A DNA stretch of 64,000 nucleotides, from NCBI GenBank assembly GCA_018644935.1, contig JABGPL010000008.1, positions 1-64,000 of the forward strand. Reading direction: 5' to 3'. Below, piece by piece: positions 1-8,197 of this stretch. The notes beneath the pieces are model-generated. The model did no database searches. It was given only the letters and a program-made list of their open reading frames with translations, and was not told the DNA's origin. The stretch comes from Calditrichota bacterium (lineage in GTDB: Bacteria > Electryoneota > AABM5-125-24 > Hatepunaeales > Hatepunaeaceae). Each line of letters opens with the position of its first letter. Position 1 is the stretch's first letter. The translations under genes and the position numbers were made by a program.

Positions 1-650
1 AACCGAATAATCCTGAGAAGGCTGGTTGCTTACAAGAGCTTCTTGATGCTGTTGATACCTATATTCCGGACCCAGAACGAGCCATCGACATGCCTTTCCT
101 GATGCCTATCGAAGATGTGTTTTCGATTACAGGTCGTGGTACAGTCGTAACTGGTCGTGTCGAGCGCGGAATTATCCATGTTGGAGACAATGTTGAGATA
201 TTAGGTCTTGGTACGAAACGTTCAACGGTCTGTACCGGTGTCGAGATGTTTCGTAAACTTCTTGATCAGGGTCAAGCGGGCGACAACTGCGGATTACTGC
301 TTCGCGGTATAGGCAAAGATGATGTCGAGCGTGGTCAGGTTATTGTAAAGCCAGGTTCCATCTTACCTCATACTAAGTTTGAGGGTGAGGTCTACATTCT
401 TTCCAAGTCAGAGGGTGGTCGTCACACGCCATTCTTCAGTGGATATCGTCCTCAGTTTTATTTCAGGACAACTGATGTGACTGGCGCCGTATCACTTCCC
501 GAGGGGCGTGAGATGGTAATGCCAGGTGATCATGTCACCATTACTGTCGAGCTTCTCCAGTCGATCGCTATGGAAGAAAATGTTCGTTTCGCAATTCGTG
601 AGGGTGGTCGCACAGTAGGCGCAGGTATGGTCTCAAAGCTGCTCGATTAA
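1..650 (+). CDS. tuf: Elongation factor Tu, copy 1 (C-terminal part, cut by window edge)
   Basis: EF-Tu is the GTPase that delivers aminoacyl-tRNA to the ribosome. The gene runs in from the left edge. The readable frame starts at base 3 and corresponds to residues 182-396 of the complete copy at 16025-17215, with no indel (offset 16565). It covers the end of the G domain plus beta-barrel domains 2 and 3, ending in the family-typical [14 protein letters not shown]. Eight of the 215 visible residues differ from copy 2 (K183N, G219D, S244N, V284I, N327S, T345S, S362T, I366L, copy 2 first). There are many synonymous differences too, so the two copies are not being homogenised tightly. Its position just ahead of rpmG, tRNA-Trp and secE is the classic tufB-like place. 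The N-terminal 181 residues lie outside the window. Confidence 0.97.
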   Translation, partial: PNNPEKAGCLQELLDAVDTYIPDPERAIDMPFLMPIEDVFSITGRGTVVTGRVERGIIHVGDNVEILGLGTKRSTVCTGVEMFRKLLDQGQAGDNCGLLLRGIGKDDVERGQVIVKPGSILPHTKFEGEVYILSKSEGGRHTPFFSGYRPQFYFRTTDVTGAVSLPEGREMVMPGDHVTITVELLQSIAMEENVRFAIREGGRTVGAGMVSKLLD

Positions 651-723
651 ACACTCGTAAGAATATGGTGGGTTGAATGCGAAAATATGAACAACCCGAC
701 AACATGCAACATGAAGAAATCCG

Positions 724-873
724 ATGCGAGAAATAGTAACACTTGCTTGTAACGATTGCAAGCGTCGCAACTATACGACAAAGAAAAATCGGCGTATTCA
801 TACAGGGCGAATTGAGCATAAAAAATTCTGTCCTAAGTGTAATCAGCGCACTATGCACAAAGAGACTCGTTAG
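724..873 (+). CDS. rpmG: 50S ribosomal protein L33 (zinc-binding form)
   Basis: This 49-residue protein of the large subunit starts [13 protein letters not shown]. Two Cys pairs (CNDC near residues 9-12 and CPKC near 36-39) form the zinc ribbon of the Cys-containing L33 type, which differs from the Cys-less zur-regulated form. The length is normal for the family. The ATG at 724 is chosen because the upstream ATG at 711 is out of frame. The Shine-Dalgarno is weak. It sits 73 bp after tuf and 6 bp before tRNA-Trp, in the conserved tuf-rpmG-trnW-secE order. Confidence 0.95.
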   Translation: MREIVTLACNDCKRRNYTTKKNRRIHTGRIEHKKFCPKCNQRTMHKETR

Positions 874-879
874 TGCGAC

Positions 880-953
880 AGGTCTGTAGCTCAATTGGCT
901 AGAGCACCGGTCTCCAAAACCGGGGGTTGGGGGTTCGAGTCCCTCCAGACCTG
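880..953 (+). tRNA. tRNA-Trp (anticodon CCA)
   Basis: A full cloverleaf can be folded by eye. The acceptor stem is AGGTCTG/CAGACCT with discriminator G. The D stem is GCTC/GAGC and the anticodon stem CCGGT/ACCGG. The loop CTCCAAA holds anticodon CCA at 914-916. The T arm has a TTCGAGT loop. The encoded 3' end continues GCATTT, so the terminal CCA is not encoded and must be added enzymatically. tRNA-Trp between rpmG and secE is a conserved arrangement in many bacteria. Confidence 0.97.
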
Positions 954-972
954 CATTTCACAGGAGTGAAAA

Positions 973-1158
973 GTGATAAATAAAGCTATTAAATACGTCG
1001 GTGATGTTAAAAAAGAAATGTCGAAGGTGCATTGGCCATCACGAATGGAGCTGCGAGACAGCTCTGTTATAGTGGTCGTACTTTCTCTTCTTATGGCAAC
1101 TTTCATTTTCGTTAATGATACAATTCTGAATTTTATCTTGAAAATGGTTTTGAGATAG
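973..1158 (+). CDS. secE: Preprotein translocase subunit SecE
   Basis: SecE clamps the SecY channel in the inner membrane. This is the short one-membrane-helix form (61 residues). It has an amphipathic N-terminal stretch with the family signature KKEMSKVHWPSR, then a single hydrophobic helix at about residues 31-48. The start is GTG at 973, supported by AGGAG at 962-966 with 6 bp spacing. The partner secY is far downstream at 28078 in the same superoperon. nusG follows after 36 bp, as in most bacteria. Confidence 0.95.
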   Translation: MINKAIKYVGDVKKEMSKVHWPSRMELRDSSVIVVVLSLLMATFIFVNDTILNFILKMVLR

Positions 1159-1194
1159 TTCTGGTGAACTGTCATTGCCATTGGAATTTTCTCT

Positions 1195-1755
1195 ATGACA
1201 AACATGAACGACGACATTAAAAAAGGTTGGTTCGTTTTAAGGGTTTTTACAGGTCAGGAAGATGCTGTCAAAACCTATTTACAGCAAGAGATTGAGATCT
1301 TGAATCTCGATGCTATTATTGGTGAGGTTTTAATCCCTGCCGAGACTGTCATTGAGATGCGAGATGGAAAAAAGCGTGAGAAAAAACGCGTCTTTTTTCC
1401 TGGGTATATCCTTGTTGAAATGGTTTTGAATCCAGATTCCAAGCATCTTATTACGAACGCGCCCAATGTAATCGGTTTTGCCGATAACACGCAGGACCCA
1501 CAACCTCTTCGTAAGACTGAAGTAGATAGAATACTTGGTCGAGTAGAGGAGAAACGTGGCCAGGTAACTGTGGATATACCGTTCATGGTTGAGGATAAAG
1601 TAAAAATCAATGATGGTCCATTTAAAGACTTCATTGGTTCAATAAAGGAAATCAACCACGAAAAGAGGAAGTTAAAAGTCCTCATTTCAATCTTTGGAAG
1701 ATCAACCCCGGTTGAAGTGGATTTCCTACAGGTTTCGACGAATATTTCTCAATAA
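1195..1755 (+). CDS. nusG: Transcription termination/antitermination protein NusG
   Basis: NusG binds the RNA polymerase clamp and couples transcription to Rho or the ribosome. The 186-residue protein has the NGN domain first (WFVLRVFTGQED near residue 12, and RVFFPGYILVEM, the polymerase-contacting segment, near residues 64-75). A KOW domain follows (DKVKINDGPFKDFIGSIKEI, about residues 133-152). The length is standard. ATG at 1195 is used; the in-frame ATG at 1204 is a possible alternative. It is the last gene before a 170-bp gap that carries a promoter-like site for rplK. Confidence 0.96.
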   Translation: MTNMNDDIKKGWFVLRVFTGQEDAVKTYLQQEIEILNLDAIIGEVLIPAETVIEMRDGKKREKKRVFFPGYILVEMVLNPDSKHLITNAPNVIGFADNTQDPQPLRKTEVDRILGRVEEKRGQVTVDIPFMVEDKVKINDGPFKDFIGSIKEINHEKRKLKVLISIFGRSTPVEVDFLQVSTNISQ

Positions 1756-1811
1756 TCAGTCTTCCAGTGTCTGGATAGCTGAATACTGACCGAATATTTT
1801 CGGAATTCATT

Positions 1812-1841
1812 TTGACACATTTAGCAAAGTTTCTGGATAAT
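1812..1841 (+). promoter_or_regulatory. Candidate sigma70 promoter for rplKA-rplJL-rpoBC
   Basis: TTGACA (1812-1817) is followed 18 bp later by GATAAT (1836-1841), in the 170-bp gap between nusG and rplK. A housekeeping promoter at this position is expected from other bacteria. The call rests on the box match only; no start site is known. Confidence 0.45.
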
Positions 1842-1925
1842 CCAGAGGCACCGTTTCACATAGTGAGATGTTTGTCGCAGTGATTATTTGAACATAAAGA
1901 TGTCCCAATTTCGGGCTGATAAATT

Positions 1926-2357
1926 ATGGCAGTAAAGAAAAAAGTACAAGGCTATCTTAAGCTCCAGATAAAGGGTGGGCAAGCAAACCCATCCCCACCG
2001 GTCGGACCAGCACTTGGTCAACGTGGAGTCAACATCATGGAGTTCTGCAAGGCATTCAATGCTCGCACTGAAGATAAGATGGGAGTTGTTGTGCCGGTTG
2101 TGATTACAATCTTTGCAGACAAATCATTCTCATTTATAGTGAAGACTCCTCCTGCTGCAGTATTACTTAAACAGGCTGCCGGGATAAAGAGCGGTTCAGC
2201 AGAGCCTAACAGGATTAAGGTCGGTACGGTCACACGGGAAAAAGTCCGTCAGATCGCGGAAACGAAAATGTCCGATCTTAATGCCCACACAATAGAAGCG
2301 GCAGAAAAGATAATTGAAGGTACTGCCCAAAATATGGGACTTACCGTAGAAGGATAA
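1926..2357 (+). CDS. rplK: 50S ribosomal protein L11
   Basis: L11 binds the GTPase-associated centre of 23S rRNA together with L10/L12 and is needed for RelA activation. At 143 residues it is full length. The proline-rich N-terminal motif [16 protein letters not shown] is at about residues 22-37 and the rRNA-binding C-terminal domain ends NMGLTVEG. The start is ATG at 1926. It is 12 bp from rplA, giving the usual rplK-rplA pair. Confidence 0.97.
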   Translation: MAVKKKVQGYLKLQIKGGQANPSPPVGPALGQRGVNIMEFCKAFNARTEDKMGVVVPVVITIFADKSFSFIVKTPPAAVLLKQAAGIKSGSAEPNRIKVGTVTREKVRQIAETKMSDLNAHTIEAAEKIIEGTAQNMGLTVEG

Positions 2358-2369
2358 AGGTCAGCGCAA

Positions 2370-3071
2370 ATGAAGCACAGCAGACGATATGATGAGGTGA
2401 AGGCGAAGCAGGAGCCAGGCGTAGAGCTTGAACTCCTTGAAGCAGTAGAAGCTGTAAAAAAATTCGCAACAGCCAAGTTTGATGAGACAGTAGAGATATC
2501 GATTAATCTCGGCGTTGACCCACGTCATGCCGATCAGATGATTCGTAGTACAGTTTCTTTACCTCACGGTATTGGTAAAACTGTACGTGTTCTCGTACTT
2601 TGCAAGGAAGACAGAGTTCAGGATGCTCTGGATGCTGGCGCAGATTACGCAGGACTGGATGAATATGTTGAAAAGATCCAGGGTGGTTGGTTCGAGTTCG
2701 ATTCTGCAATCGCCACGCCGGATGTTATGCCAATGGTTGGTCGGATTGGTAAGGTTTTAGGTCCACGCGGATTGATGCCGAACCCCAAGACTGGAACTGT
2801 AACTGCCGATATAGTCAAAGCTATTGAGGAAGTCAAGGCTGGTCGACTTTCATTTCGGGTTGACCGATATGGCATATTACATATCCCAGTAGGAAAAGCC
2901 TCTTTTGAAGCGAAAAAATTGGAAGAGAATATTTCTGCCCTTCTCTTAACGGTTCAGAGACTGAGACCATCAACAGCAAAGGGACTGTATTTTAAGGGAA
3001 TTTCACTTGCTAGCACTATGGGACCGGGAGTTCCGGTTAACCGTACAAGTGCTTTGAGCTCTCTCAGATAA
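2370..3071 (+). CDS. rplA: 50S ribosomal protein L1
   Basis: L1 forms the mobile stalk near the E site and is the known translational repressor of the L11 operon in several bacteria. The 233-residue frame carries the signature [20 protein letters not shown] near residues 125-144. The C-terminal lobe ends with the conserved GPGVPVN stretch. The length is family-normal. It follows rplK by 12 bp. No L1-binding leader could be recognised with confidence upstream of rplK. Confidence 0.97.
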   Translation: MKHSRRYDEVKAKQEPGVELELLEAVEAVKKFATAKFDETVEISINLGVDPRHADQMIRSTVSLPHGIGKTVRVLVLCKEDRVQDALDAGADYAGLDEYVEKIQGGWFEFDSAIATPDVMPMVGRIGKVLGPRGLMPNPKTGTVTADIVKAIEEVKAGRLSFRVDRYGILHIPVGKASFEAKKLEENISALLLTVQRLRPSTAKGLYFKGISLASTMGPGVPVNRTSALSSLR

Positions 3072-3159
3072 ATTCAGCATTCAACGATTCTTTTCATCGC
3101 TCGGTGACATTTTCTGTCGGGCTCTGATAAGACTAACATAAAAAAATAGAAAAAAGCTC

Positions 3160-4107
3160 ATGTTACGTGCAGCGAAACCTGCAGCTATTAAAATTGAAAC
3201 CGCAGATAATCTTGAAACGCTTCTGAGGGATGCCAGTTCAATTCTCATGGCTGATTTCAGTGGTATGCCGGTATCTGATTTTGATAGTATGCGACGCAAG
3301 TGCTTTGAGAACAAGATTGCTTTTAAGGTTCTAAAAAACCGAATAGCAAAAATAGTTCTTGAAAAGCTTGGTCACACTGTACCTGATGAACTGCTAACCG
3401 GTCCAACAGGATTTTGTATTGGATTTGATGATCCAATCGTTCCTGTTCGGATTATTGCCGATTACGCCAAAGAGAAAAAACGTCCGATAATTAAAGGGTG
3501 TTTCCTCGAAGGTGAACTTTATGGTCCGGAGAAAGTTAATCAGTTGAAGTCCATTCCGCCTCGTGAAATACTTCTCGGGTCGGTAATTGGCGCTATTGTT
3601 TCACCGCTTAGCGGATTTGTATTTACTCTAAATGAAATCTTGCGCTCTTTTGTTGGCATTGTTGATGCCCTTTCAGAAAAAATGAAAGAGAACAACATTG
3701 AAAACGAAGGGCTTAGTGCTACAGGAGGATCTGTGGAAAATGTAATTGAAGCCATCGAGAAAATGACCGTACTTGAACTGGTCGAACTCAAGAAGGCTCT
3801 GGAAGACAAATTTGGTGTTACCGCTGCTGCTCCGATGGCAATGGCCGGTATGATGCCTGGTGCCGATGCTGGTGCTGCCGTTGAAGAAGAAGAGCAAACA
3901 GAATTTGCCGCTATTTTAACAGCCGTTGGCGATAAGAAAATCCAGGTTATTAAAGAAGTTCGTGCAATCACTGGCCTCGGGCTGAAAGAAGCCAAGGCAT
4001 TAGTTGATGAATCGCCGAAACCGATTAAGGAAGACATTCCTAAAGATGAAGCGATGGCTATCAAAGATAAGATCGAAGCCGTTGGTGGCCAGGTAGATAT
4101 CAAGTAG
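3160..4107 (+). CDS. rplJ-rplL: Ribosomal proteins L10 and L7/L12 in one continuous frame (fusion)
   Basis: One 315-codon frame contains two stalk proteins that are normally separate. Residues 1 to about 180 are L10: an N-terminal rRNA-binding domain, then the C-terminal helix that holds L12 dimers, ending near [10 protein letters not shown]. Residues 192-315 are a complete L7/L12. This part has an N-terminal dimerisation segment ([20 protein letters not shown]), an Ala/Gly/Met hinge and the C-terminal domain with [15 protein letters not shown]. The 11-residue joint reads like an intergenic spacer and contains AGGAGG at 3723-3728, followed by an in-frame GTG at 3733. No stop codon lies between the parts. 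It may be a real fusion that also makes free L12 by internal initiation, or a stop codon may have been lost by mutation or sequencing error. Neighbours rplA and rpoB are in the standard order. Confidence 0.9.
   Translation: MLRAAKPAAIKIETADNLETLLRDASSILMADFSGMPVSDFDSMRRKCFENKIAFKVLKNRIAKIVLEKLGHTVPDELLTGPTGFCIGFDDPIVPVRIIADYAKEKKRPIIKGCFLEGELYGPEKVNQLKSIPPREILLGSVIGAIVSPLSGFVFTLNEILRSFVGIVDALSEKMKENNIENEGLSATGGSVENVIEAIEKMTVLELVELKKALEDKFGVTAAAPMAMAGMMPGADAGAAVEEEEQTEFAAILTAVGDKKIQVIKEVRAITGLGLKEAKALVDESPKPIKEDIPKDEAMAIKDKIEAVGGQVDIK
3723..3735 (+). promoter_or_regulatory. Internal Shine-Dalgarno and GTG start for L7/L12 inside the fused frame
   Basis: AGGAGG (3723-3728), a 4-bp spacer, then GTG (3733-3735) in the same frame as the upstream L10 codons. 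The GTG is exactly where L7/L12 homology begins. This is one of the best ribosome-binding sites in the window, better than that of rplJ itself, which has only A-rich sequence before its ATG at 3160. Confidence 0.7.
3733..4107 (+). CDS. rplL: 50S ribosomal protein L7/L12 (nested, internal start)
   Basis: If translation begins at GTG 3733, the product is a free 124-residue L7/L12 of normal length. The N-terminal dimerisation helices come first. They are followed by a flexible hinge ([19 protein letters not shown]), an acidic patch and the factor-binding C-terminal domain with [19 protein letters not shown]. Known ribosome stalks carry one L10 and two or three L12 dimers, so free L12 in excess over L10 is expected to be essential. 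This makes independent initiation biologically plausible. The frame is shared with the L10-L12 fusion; whether the fusion, the free form or both accumulate cannot be told from DNA. Confidence 0.75.
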   Translation: MENVIEAIEKMTVLELVELKKALEDKFGVTAAAPMAMAGMMPGADAGAAVEEEEQTEFAAILTAVGDKKIQVIKEVRAITGLGLKEAKALVDESPKPIKEDIPKDEAMAIKDKIEAVGGQVDIK

Positions 4108-4184
4108 GTTATTCACCGATTTGATAGATACTGACCAAATGAAGCATCATTCAAACTCATCTTTGAGAAACTCATGGAGACCAT

Positions 4185-7100
4185 TTGAAAGCATATAAAT
4201 CCATTCCAAGAATCAGCTTTTCCAAGATTGACCCGGTTCTGGATATGCCGGATTTGTTAGAAGTCCAATTACTTTCTTTTCAAGAGTTTCTGCAGTTGGA
4301 TGTTCCGCCTGATAAGCGTGAACGGAAAGGGTTACAGGCAGTGTTCCTTAATGTTTTTCCAATTTTGGATAACCGTGAGGAACACGTCCTGGAGTTCATT
4401 GAGTACTATGTTGCACCACCAAAGTACAGCATACAGGAATGCCGCGAGCGAGGAGTTACATATTCTGCACCATTAAAGACAAAGCTTCGGCTATCCAGTC
4501 GGGACGATTATGATGCAGAAGGTGATTTTAGCCAAACGCTCGAAGCTGATGTATACTTAGGCAATCTGCCATTAATGACGACTGAAGGAACATTCATCAT
4601 TAATGGTGCCGAACGAGTAATTGTCAGTCAGCTTCATCGTTCACCCGGTGTGTTCTTTGGTGATTCAATCCATCCGAATGGGACGAGAATATTCTCAGCT
4701 CGAGTTATTCCATTCCGCGGATCATGGATTGAGTTCACAACTGATATCAATGACATTCTTTACGTTTATATTGATAGGCGAAAAAGATTTCCTATTACAA
4801 CTCTCTTGCGTGCCCTCGGGCATTCTCGTGATTGGGATATCCTGAACATATTCGGTTATAGCGAAGAGATTGCGCTTTCCAATAAATCAATCAAGAATTT
4901 TTATGGTCGAACAATTCAGCGGGATGAAATTGATTCAAAGACTGGAGAAATTTTAGTTGAAGCTGGTGCTTCGTTAAATATCGAAGTTGTGCGGGATCTT
5001 AAAAAAGCTGGTATAAAAAAAGTACTGCTATCTAAGGAAACCGAAGGGGATATTATTGCTGATATATTGGGCAATACAATCCGCAAGGACAAATCCAAAG
5101 ATGAAAAGCAAGCACTTGAAGCGATTTACCGGGAACTCCGCAATGGGGATCCACCGGATCTTGAAACTGCACGCAAGCTGATCACACGCCTCTTTTTTGA
5201 TGAGAAGCGGTACGATCTTGGATTAGTTGGCCGTTACAGAATTAACAACAAGTTAAATCTGAATGTCCCATCCGAGATCACGGTTCTCACAAATGAAGAT
5301 ATTATCCAGATAATTCGTTATGTACTTGATCTCAGAATCGGTAAAGAGACTACTGATGATATAGATCATCTGGGGAATAGACGCGTTCGAACAGTTGGTG
5401 AGCAACTTGCAAACCAGTTTTCCATTGCTTTGTCGCGCATGTCACGCACCATAAAGGAGCGTATGAACATCCGTGACAGCAATAAGTTAACTCCACAGGA
5501 TCTGGTTAATGTAAGGACGATCTCATCCGTAATTAATACATTTTTTGGGACCAATCAGTTATCACAGTTTATGGATCAGGTAAATCCGTTGACTGAGTTA
5601 ACTCATAAACGACGGTTGTCTGCTCTTGGACCGGGAGGTCTGACCAGAGAACGTGCCGGGTTCGAGGTTCGAGATGTGCATTATACCCATTACGGAAGAT
5701 TATGTCCTATCGAAACCCCTGAAGGTCCGAATATTGGTCTTATTTCTTCCTTGGCTACATACGCCAGGATTAATTCACTCGGATTTGTTGAAACCCCTTA
5801 CCGGAAGGTTAAAAACGGAAAGGTCACCAGGCAAATTGAATTTCTTAATGCTGATGATGAGGACAAGGTCGTAATTGCGCAGGCGAATGCGCTTCTGACC
5901 GAAAAAGGTGATTTTGTAAAGGAAAAGATTAAAGCCCGTTACAGAAGCGATTATCCAATTGCATCCCCGGAAGAGATAGACTATATGGATGTTTCTCCAA
6001 ATCAAATAGTCTCGGTTGCTGCTGCTATGATTCCGTTTCTCGAGCATGATGATGCTAACAGAGCTTTGATGGGTTCAAATATGCAGCGCCAGGCAGTTCC
6101 CTTAATGGTGCCACAAGCGCCACGTGTGGGTACTGGAATGGAGAGGAAAGCAGCACATGACTCCCGTACGTTACTTATCGCTGAAGAGGATTTGACGATA
6201 TCAAAAGTAAGTGCGGATTCAATCACTGCTCAGAGATCAATTGATGATCCGAGGTTCGAGATAGGTGAAAAACCGACTGAAGAGATTACGTTTAAATTGC
6301 GCAAATTCTTCCGTACGAATCAAGATACTTGTGTTAATCAAAAACCTCTGGTCGATCCTGGTGACGTAGTTCGGAAAGGTGATGTAATGGCGGATGGTTG
6401 CGCAACTGACCGTGGTGACATCGCTCTTGGCAGGAACATTCTTGTTGCATTTATGCCCTGGAATGGCTATAACTATGAAGACTCAATTATAGTATCAGAG
6501 CGAGTCGTTCAGGATGATGTGTTTACATCCCTGCATATTGAAGAAGTAGAACTTCAGGTTCGTGAAACTAAACGTGGACAGGAAGAACTGACACGTGAAA
6601 TTCCCAATGTAAGTGAAGATGCGACTAAGGACCTCGATGAGAATGGGATAATCCGCGTTGGAGCACTTATCAGTGAAGGTGACATTCTAATCGGTAAGGT
6701 CACACCCAAGGGTGAGACAGAACTGACACCTGAAGACAAACTTTTGAAGGCAATTTTCGGCGATAAAGCCGGAGATGTTAAGAACGCATCAAAAAACTCT
6801 CGTCCTGGAATGCAAGGAATCGTAATTGATTCGAAGCTGTTCAGCCGCAAGCGTAAAGATCCCGAAGCGAGAAAACGCGACAAACGCAAGATCGAAAAAC
6901 TCGATTTGGATTATCAGCAAAATACCAGAGAATTAGAAGAGCAGTTCCGTATTGATCTGTTAAATGCGCTTAAAGACAAAGTCAGTGTTGACGTTTCTGA
7001 TCGAAGTGGGGAGCTGGTAATTGTTCCAGCAGAGACTGTTTTCACTTCTGAGGTTATTGATGATCAAAATGTTCACGAACTTCCCATTGATCATTCCTGG

Positions 7101-7958
7101 ACAGAGGATTCAGAAACCAATACTATTGTAAACTATCTGATTCACAGGTTCCGCAATACCTATTTGTCGCTGACAACAGAATATGGTAATGTCAGACATA
7201 AAATACAGGTTGGGGATGAACTTCCCAGTGGTATTGTGCAGCTGGCAAAGATCTATATTGCACAAAAACGCAAATTGCAGGTCGGTGATAAGATGGCCGG
7301 TCGTCATGGGAATAAAGGCGTTGTTGGAAGAATTGTACCCATCGAAGATATGCCATTCCTCGAGGATGGAACTCCAATCGACATGATTTTGAATCCACTC
7401 GGTGTGCCATCAAGAATGAACATCGGTCAATTGTTGGAGACTTCACTTGGATGGGCAGGTGATAAACTTGGTCTATATTTTGCCACACCAGTTTTTGATG
7501 GTGCGAATCTTGAAGGTGTTCAGGAGCAACTGCGAAAAGCCGGGTTGCCTGAGAAAGGCAAGGTTACTTTGTATGATGGACAAACGGGTACTGCTTTCGA
7601 TCAGGAAGTGATGGTTGGAATTATTTACATGCTAAAGCTCTCCCATCTGGTTGAAGACAAACTTCATGCTCGATCTGTTGGTCCCTATTCTTTGATTACA
7701 CAGCAGCCCCTTGGTGGGAAAGCGCAATTTGGTGGACAGCGCTTCGGTGAGATGGAAGTATGGGCACTTGAAGCATACGGTGCCGCACATGTCCTGCAAG
7801 AAATTCTCACTGTGAAATCTGATGATGTCGCCGGTCGTTCACGGACATACGAAGCGATTGTGAAAGGTGATATTATGCCAATCCCTAACGTCCCGGAATC
7901 ATTTAATGTCCTTATTCATGAACTGATGGGACTAGGTTTGGATGTGACCTTAGAGTAA
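4185..7958 (+). CDS. rpoB: DNA-directed RNA polymerase subunit beta
   Basis: Catalytic beta subunit, 1257 residues, somewhat shorter than the E. coli protein. The rifampicin pocket is clear (TNQLSQFMDQVNPLTEL, then THKRRLSALGPGGLTRERAG). The residues usually mutated in resistance, corresponding to E. coli D516, H526 and S531, are the sensitive type; N518 is replaced by Val. The catalytic KMAGRHGNKG and the C-terminal EMEVWALEAYGAAH motifs are present. The start is TTG at 4185, with GGAG at 4176-4179; an ATG at 4174 runs into a stop after four codons. It lies 77 bp after rplL and 239 bp before rpoC. Confidence 0.98.
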   Translation: MKAYKSIPRISFSKIDPVLDMPDLLEVQLLSFQEFLQLDVPPDKRERKGLQAVFLNVFPILDNREEHVLEFIEYYVAPPKYSIQECRERGVTYSAPLKTKLRLSSRDDYDAEGDFSQTLEADVYLGNLPLMTTEGTFIINGAERVIVSQLHRSPGVFFGDSIHPNGTRIFSARVIPFRGSWIEFTTDINDILYVYIDRRKRFPITTLLRALGHSRDWDILNIFGYSEEIALSNKSIKNFYGRTIQRDEIDSKTGEILVEAGASLNIEVVRDLKKAGIKKVLLSKETEGDIIADILGNTIRKDKSKDEKQALEAIYRELRNGDPPDLETARKLITRLFFDEKRYDLGLVGRYRINNKLNLNVPSEITVLTNEDIIQIIRYVLDLRIGKETTDDIDHLGNRRVRTVGEQLANQFSIALSRMSRTIKERMNIRDSNKLTPQDLVNVRTISSVINTFFGTNQLSQFMDQVNPLTELTHKRRLSALGPGGLTRERAGFEVRDVHYTHYGRLCPIETPEGPNIGLISSLATYARINSLGFVETPYRKVKNGKVTRQIEFLNADDEDKVVIAQANALLTEKGDFVKEKIKARYRSDYPIASPEEIDYMDVSPNQIVSVAAAMIPFLEHDDANRALMGSNMQRQAVPLMVPQAPRVGTGMERKAAHDSRTLLIAEEDLTISKVSADSITAQRSIDDPRFEIGEKPTEEITFKLRKFFRTNQDTCVNQKPLVDPGDVVRKGDVMADGCATDRGDIALGRNILVAFMPWNGYNYEDSIIVSERVVQDDVFTSLHIEEVELQVRETKRGQEELTREIPNVSEDATKDLDENGIIRVGALISEGDILIGKVTPKGETELTPEDKLLKAIFGDKAGDVKNASKNSRPGMQGIVIDSKLFSRKRKDPEARKRDKRKIEKLDLDYQQNTRELEEQFRIDLLNALKDKVSVDVSDRSGELVIVPAETVFTSEVIDDQNVHELPIDHSWTEDSETNTIVNYLIHRFRNTYLSLTTEYGNVRHKIQVGDELPSGIVQLAKIYIAQKRKLQVGDKMAGRHGNKGVVGRIVPIEDMPFLEDGTPIDMILNPLGVPSRMNIGQLLETSLGWAGDKLGLYFATPVFDGANLEGVQEQLRKAGLPEKGKVTLYDGQTGTAFDQEVMVGIIYMLKLSHLVEDKLHARSVGPYSLITQQPLGGKAQFGGQRFGEMEVWALEAYGAAHVLQEILTVKSDDVAGRSRTYEAIVKGDIMPIPNVPESFNVLIHELMGLGLDVTLE

Positions 7959-7987
7959 AACGGTCGATTCGCCAGTCGATTTAGGAA

Positions 7988-8053
7988 AAAAGCAGAACTC
8001 CCGCAGAGAATTGTTTTTCAAATTAAGAACTATTCAGACGGTCTTCTGCTTTT
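7988..8053 (+). repeat. Inverted repeat in the rpoB-rpoC gap
   Basis: The 10-bp arms AAAAGCAGAA (7988-7997) and TTCTGCTTTT (8044-8053) are perfectly complementary across a 46-nt loop, in an unusually long (239 bp) rpoB-rpoC spacer. The right arm is followed by CTGTTAAAAAAAG. It could form a long-range stem in the transcript, perhaps an attenuator or processing site. The large loop and lack of a clean U tract argue against a strong terminator. The rest of the gap shows only a small CTCC/GGAG hairpin near 8127-8140. Confidence 0.35.
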
Positions 8054-8197
8054 CTGTTAAAAAAAGATGCCAAATTTACTAAGGATTTATGATCCTCCTG
8101 CAAGAAAAAAATACAGAACCACTCATCTCCTTTTTCGGAGTTGTGTCCTCGGAGGATGTCGGGCAATTCAAGCTTTTAGTCCAGCACGGAGGGTGAA

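Noticed and set aside
568-1217. Minus-strand frames over tuf, rpmG, tRNA-Trp and secE
   Set aside because: They cover well-supported genes and a tRNA on the other strand.
3072-3159. L10-type mRNA leader ahead of rplJ
   Set aside because: A small GACA/TGTC hairpin exists, but the kink-turn elements of the known L10 leader could not be identified with confidence.
3540-4103. 187-codon minus-strand frame opposite L7/L12
   Set aside because: Ser/Ile-rich mirror of the Ala/Glu/Lys-rich L12 coding strand; no ribosome site or family likeness.
7959-8197. Terminator separating rpoB from rpoC
   Set aside because: Arms are short with a 46-nt loop and no clean U tract; rpoB and rpoC are expected to be co-transcribed.
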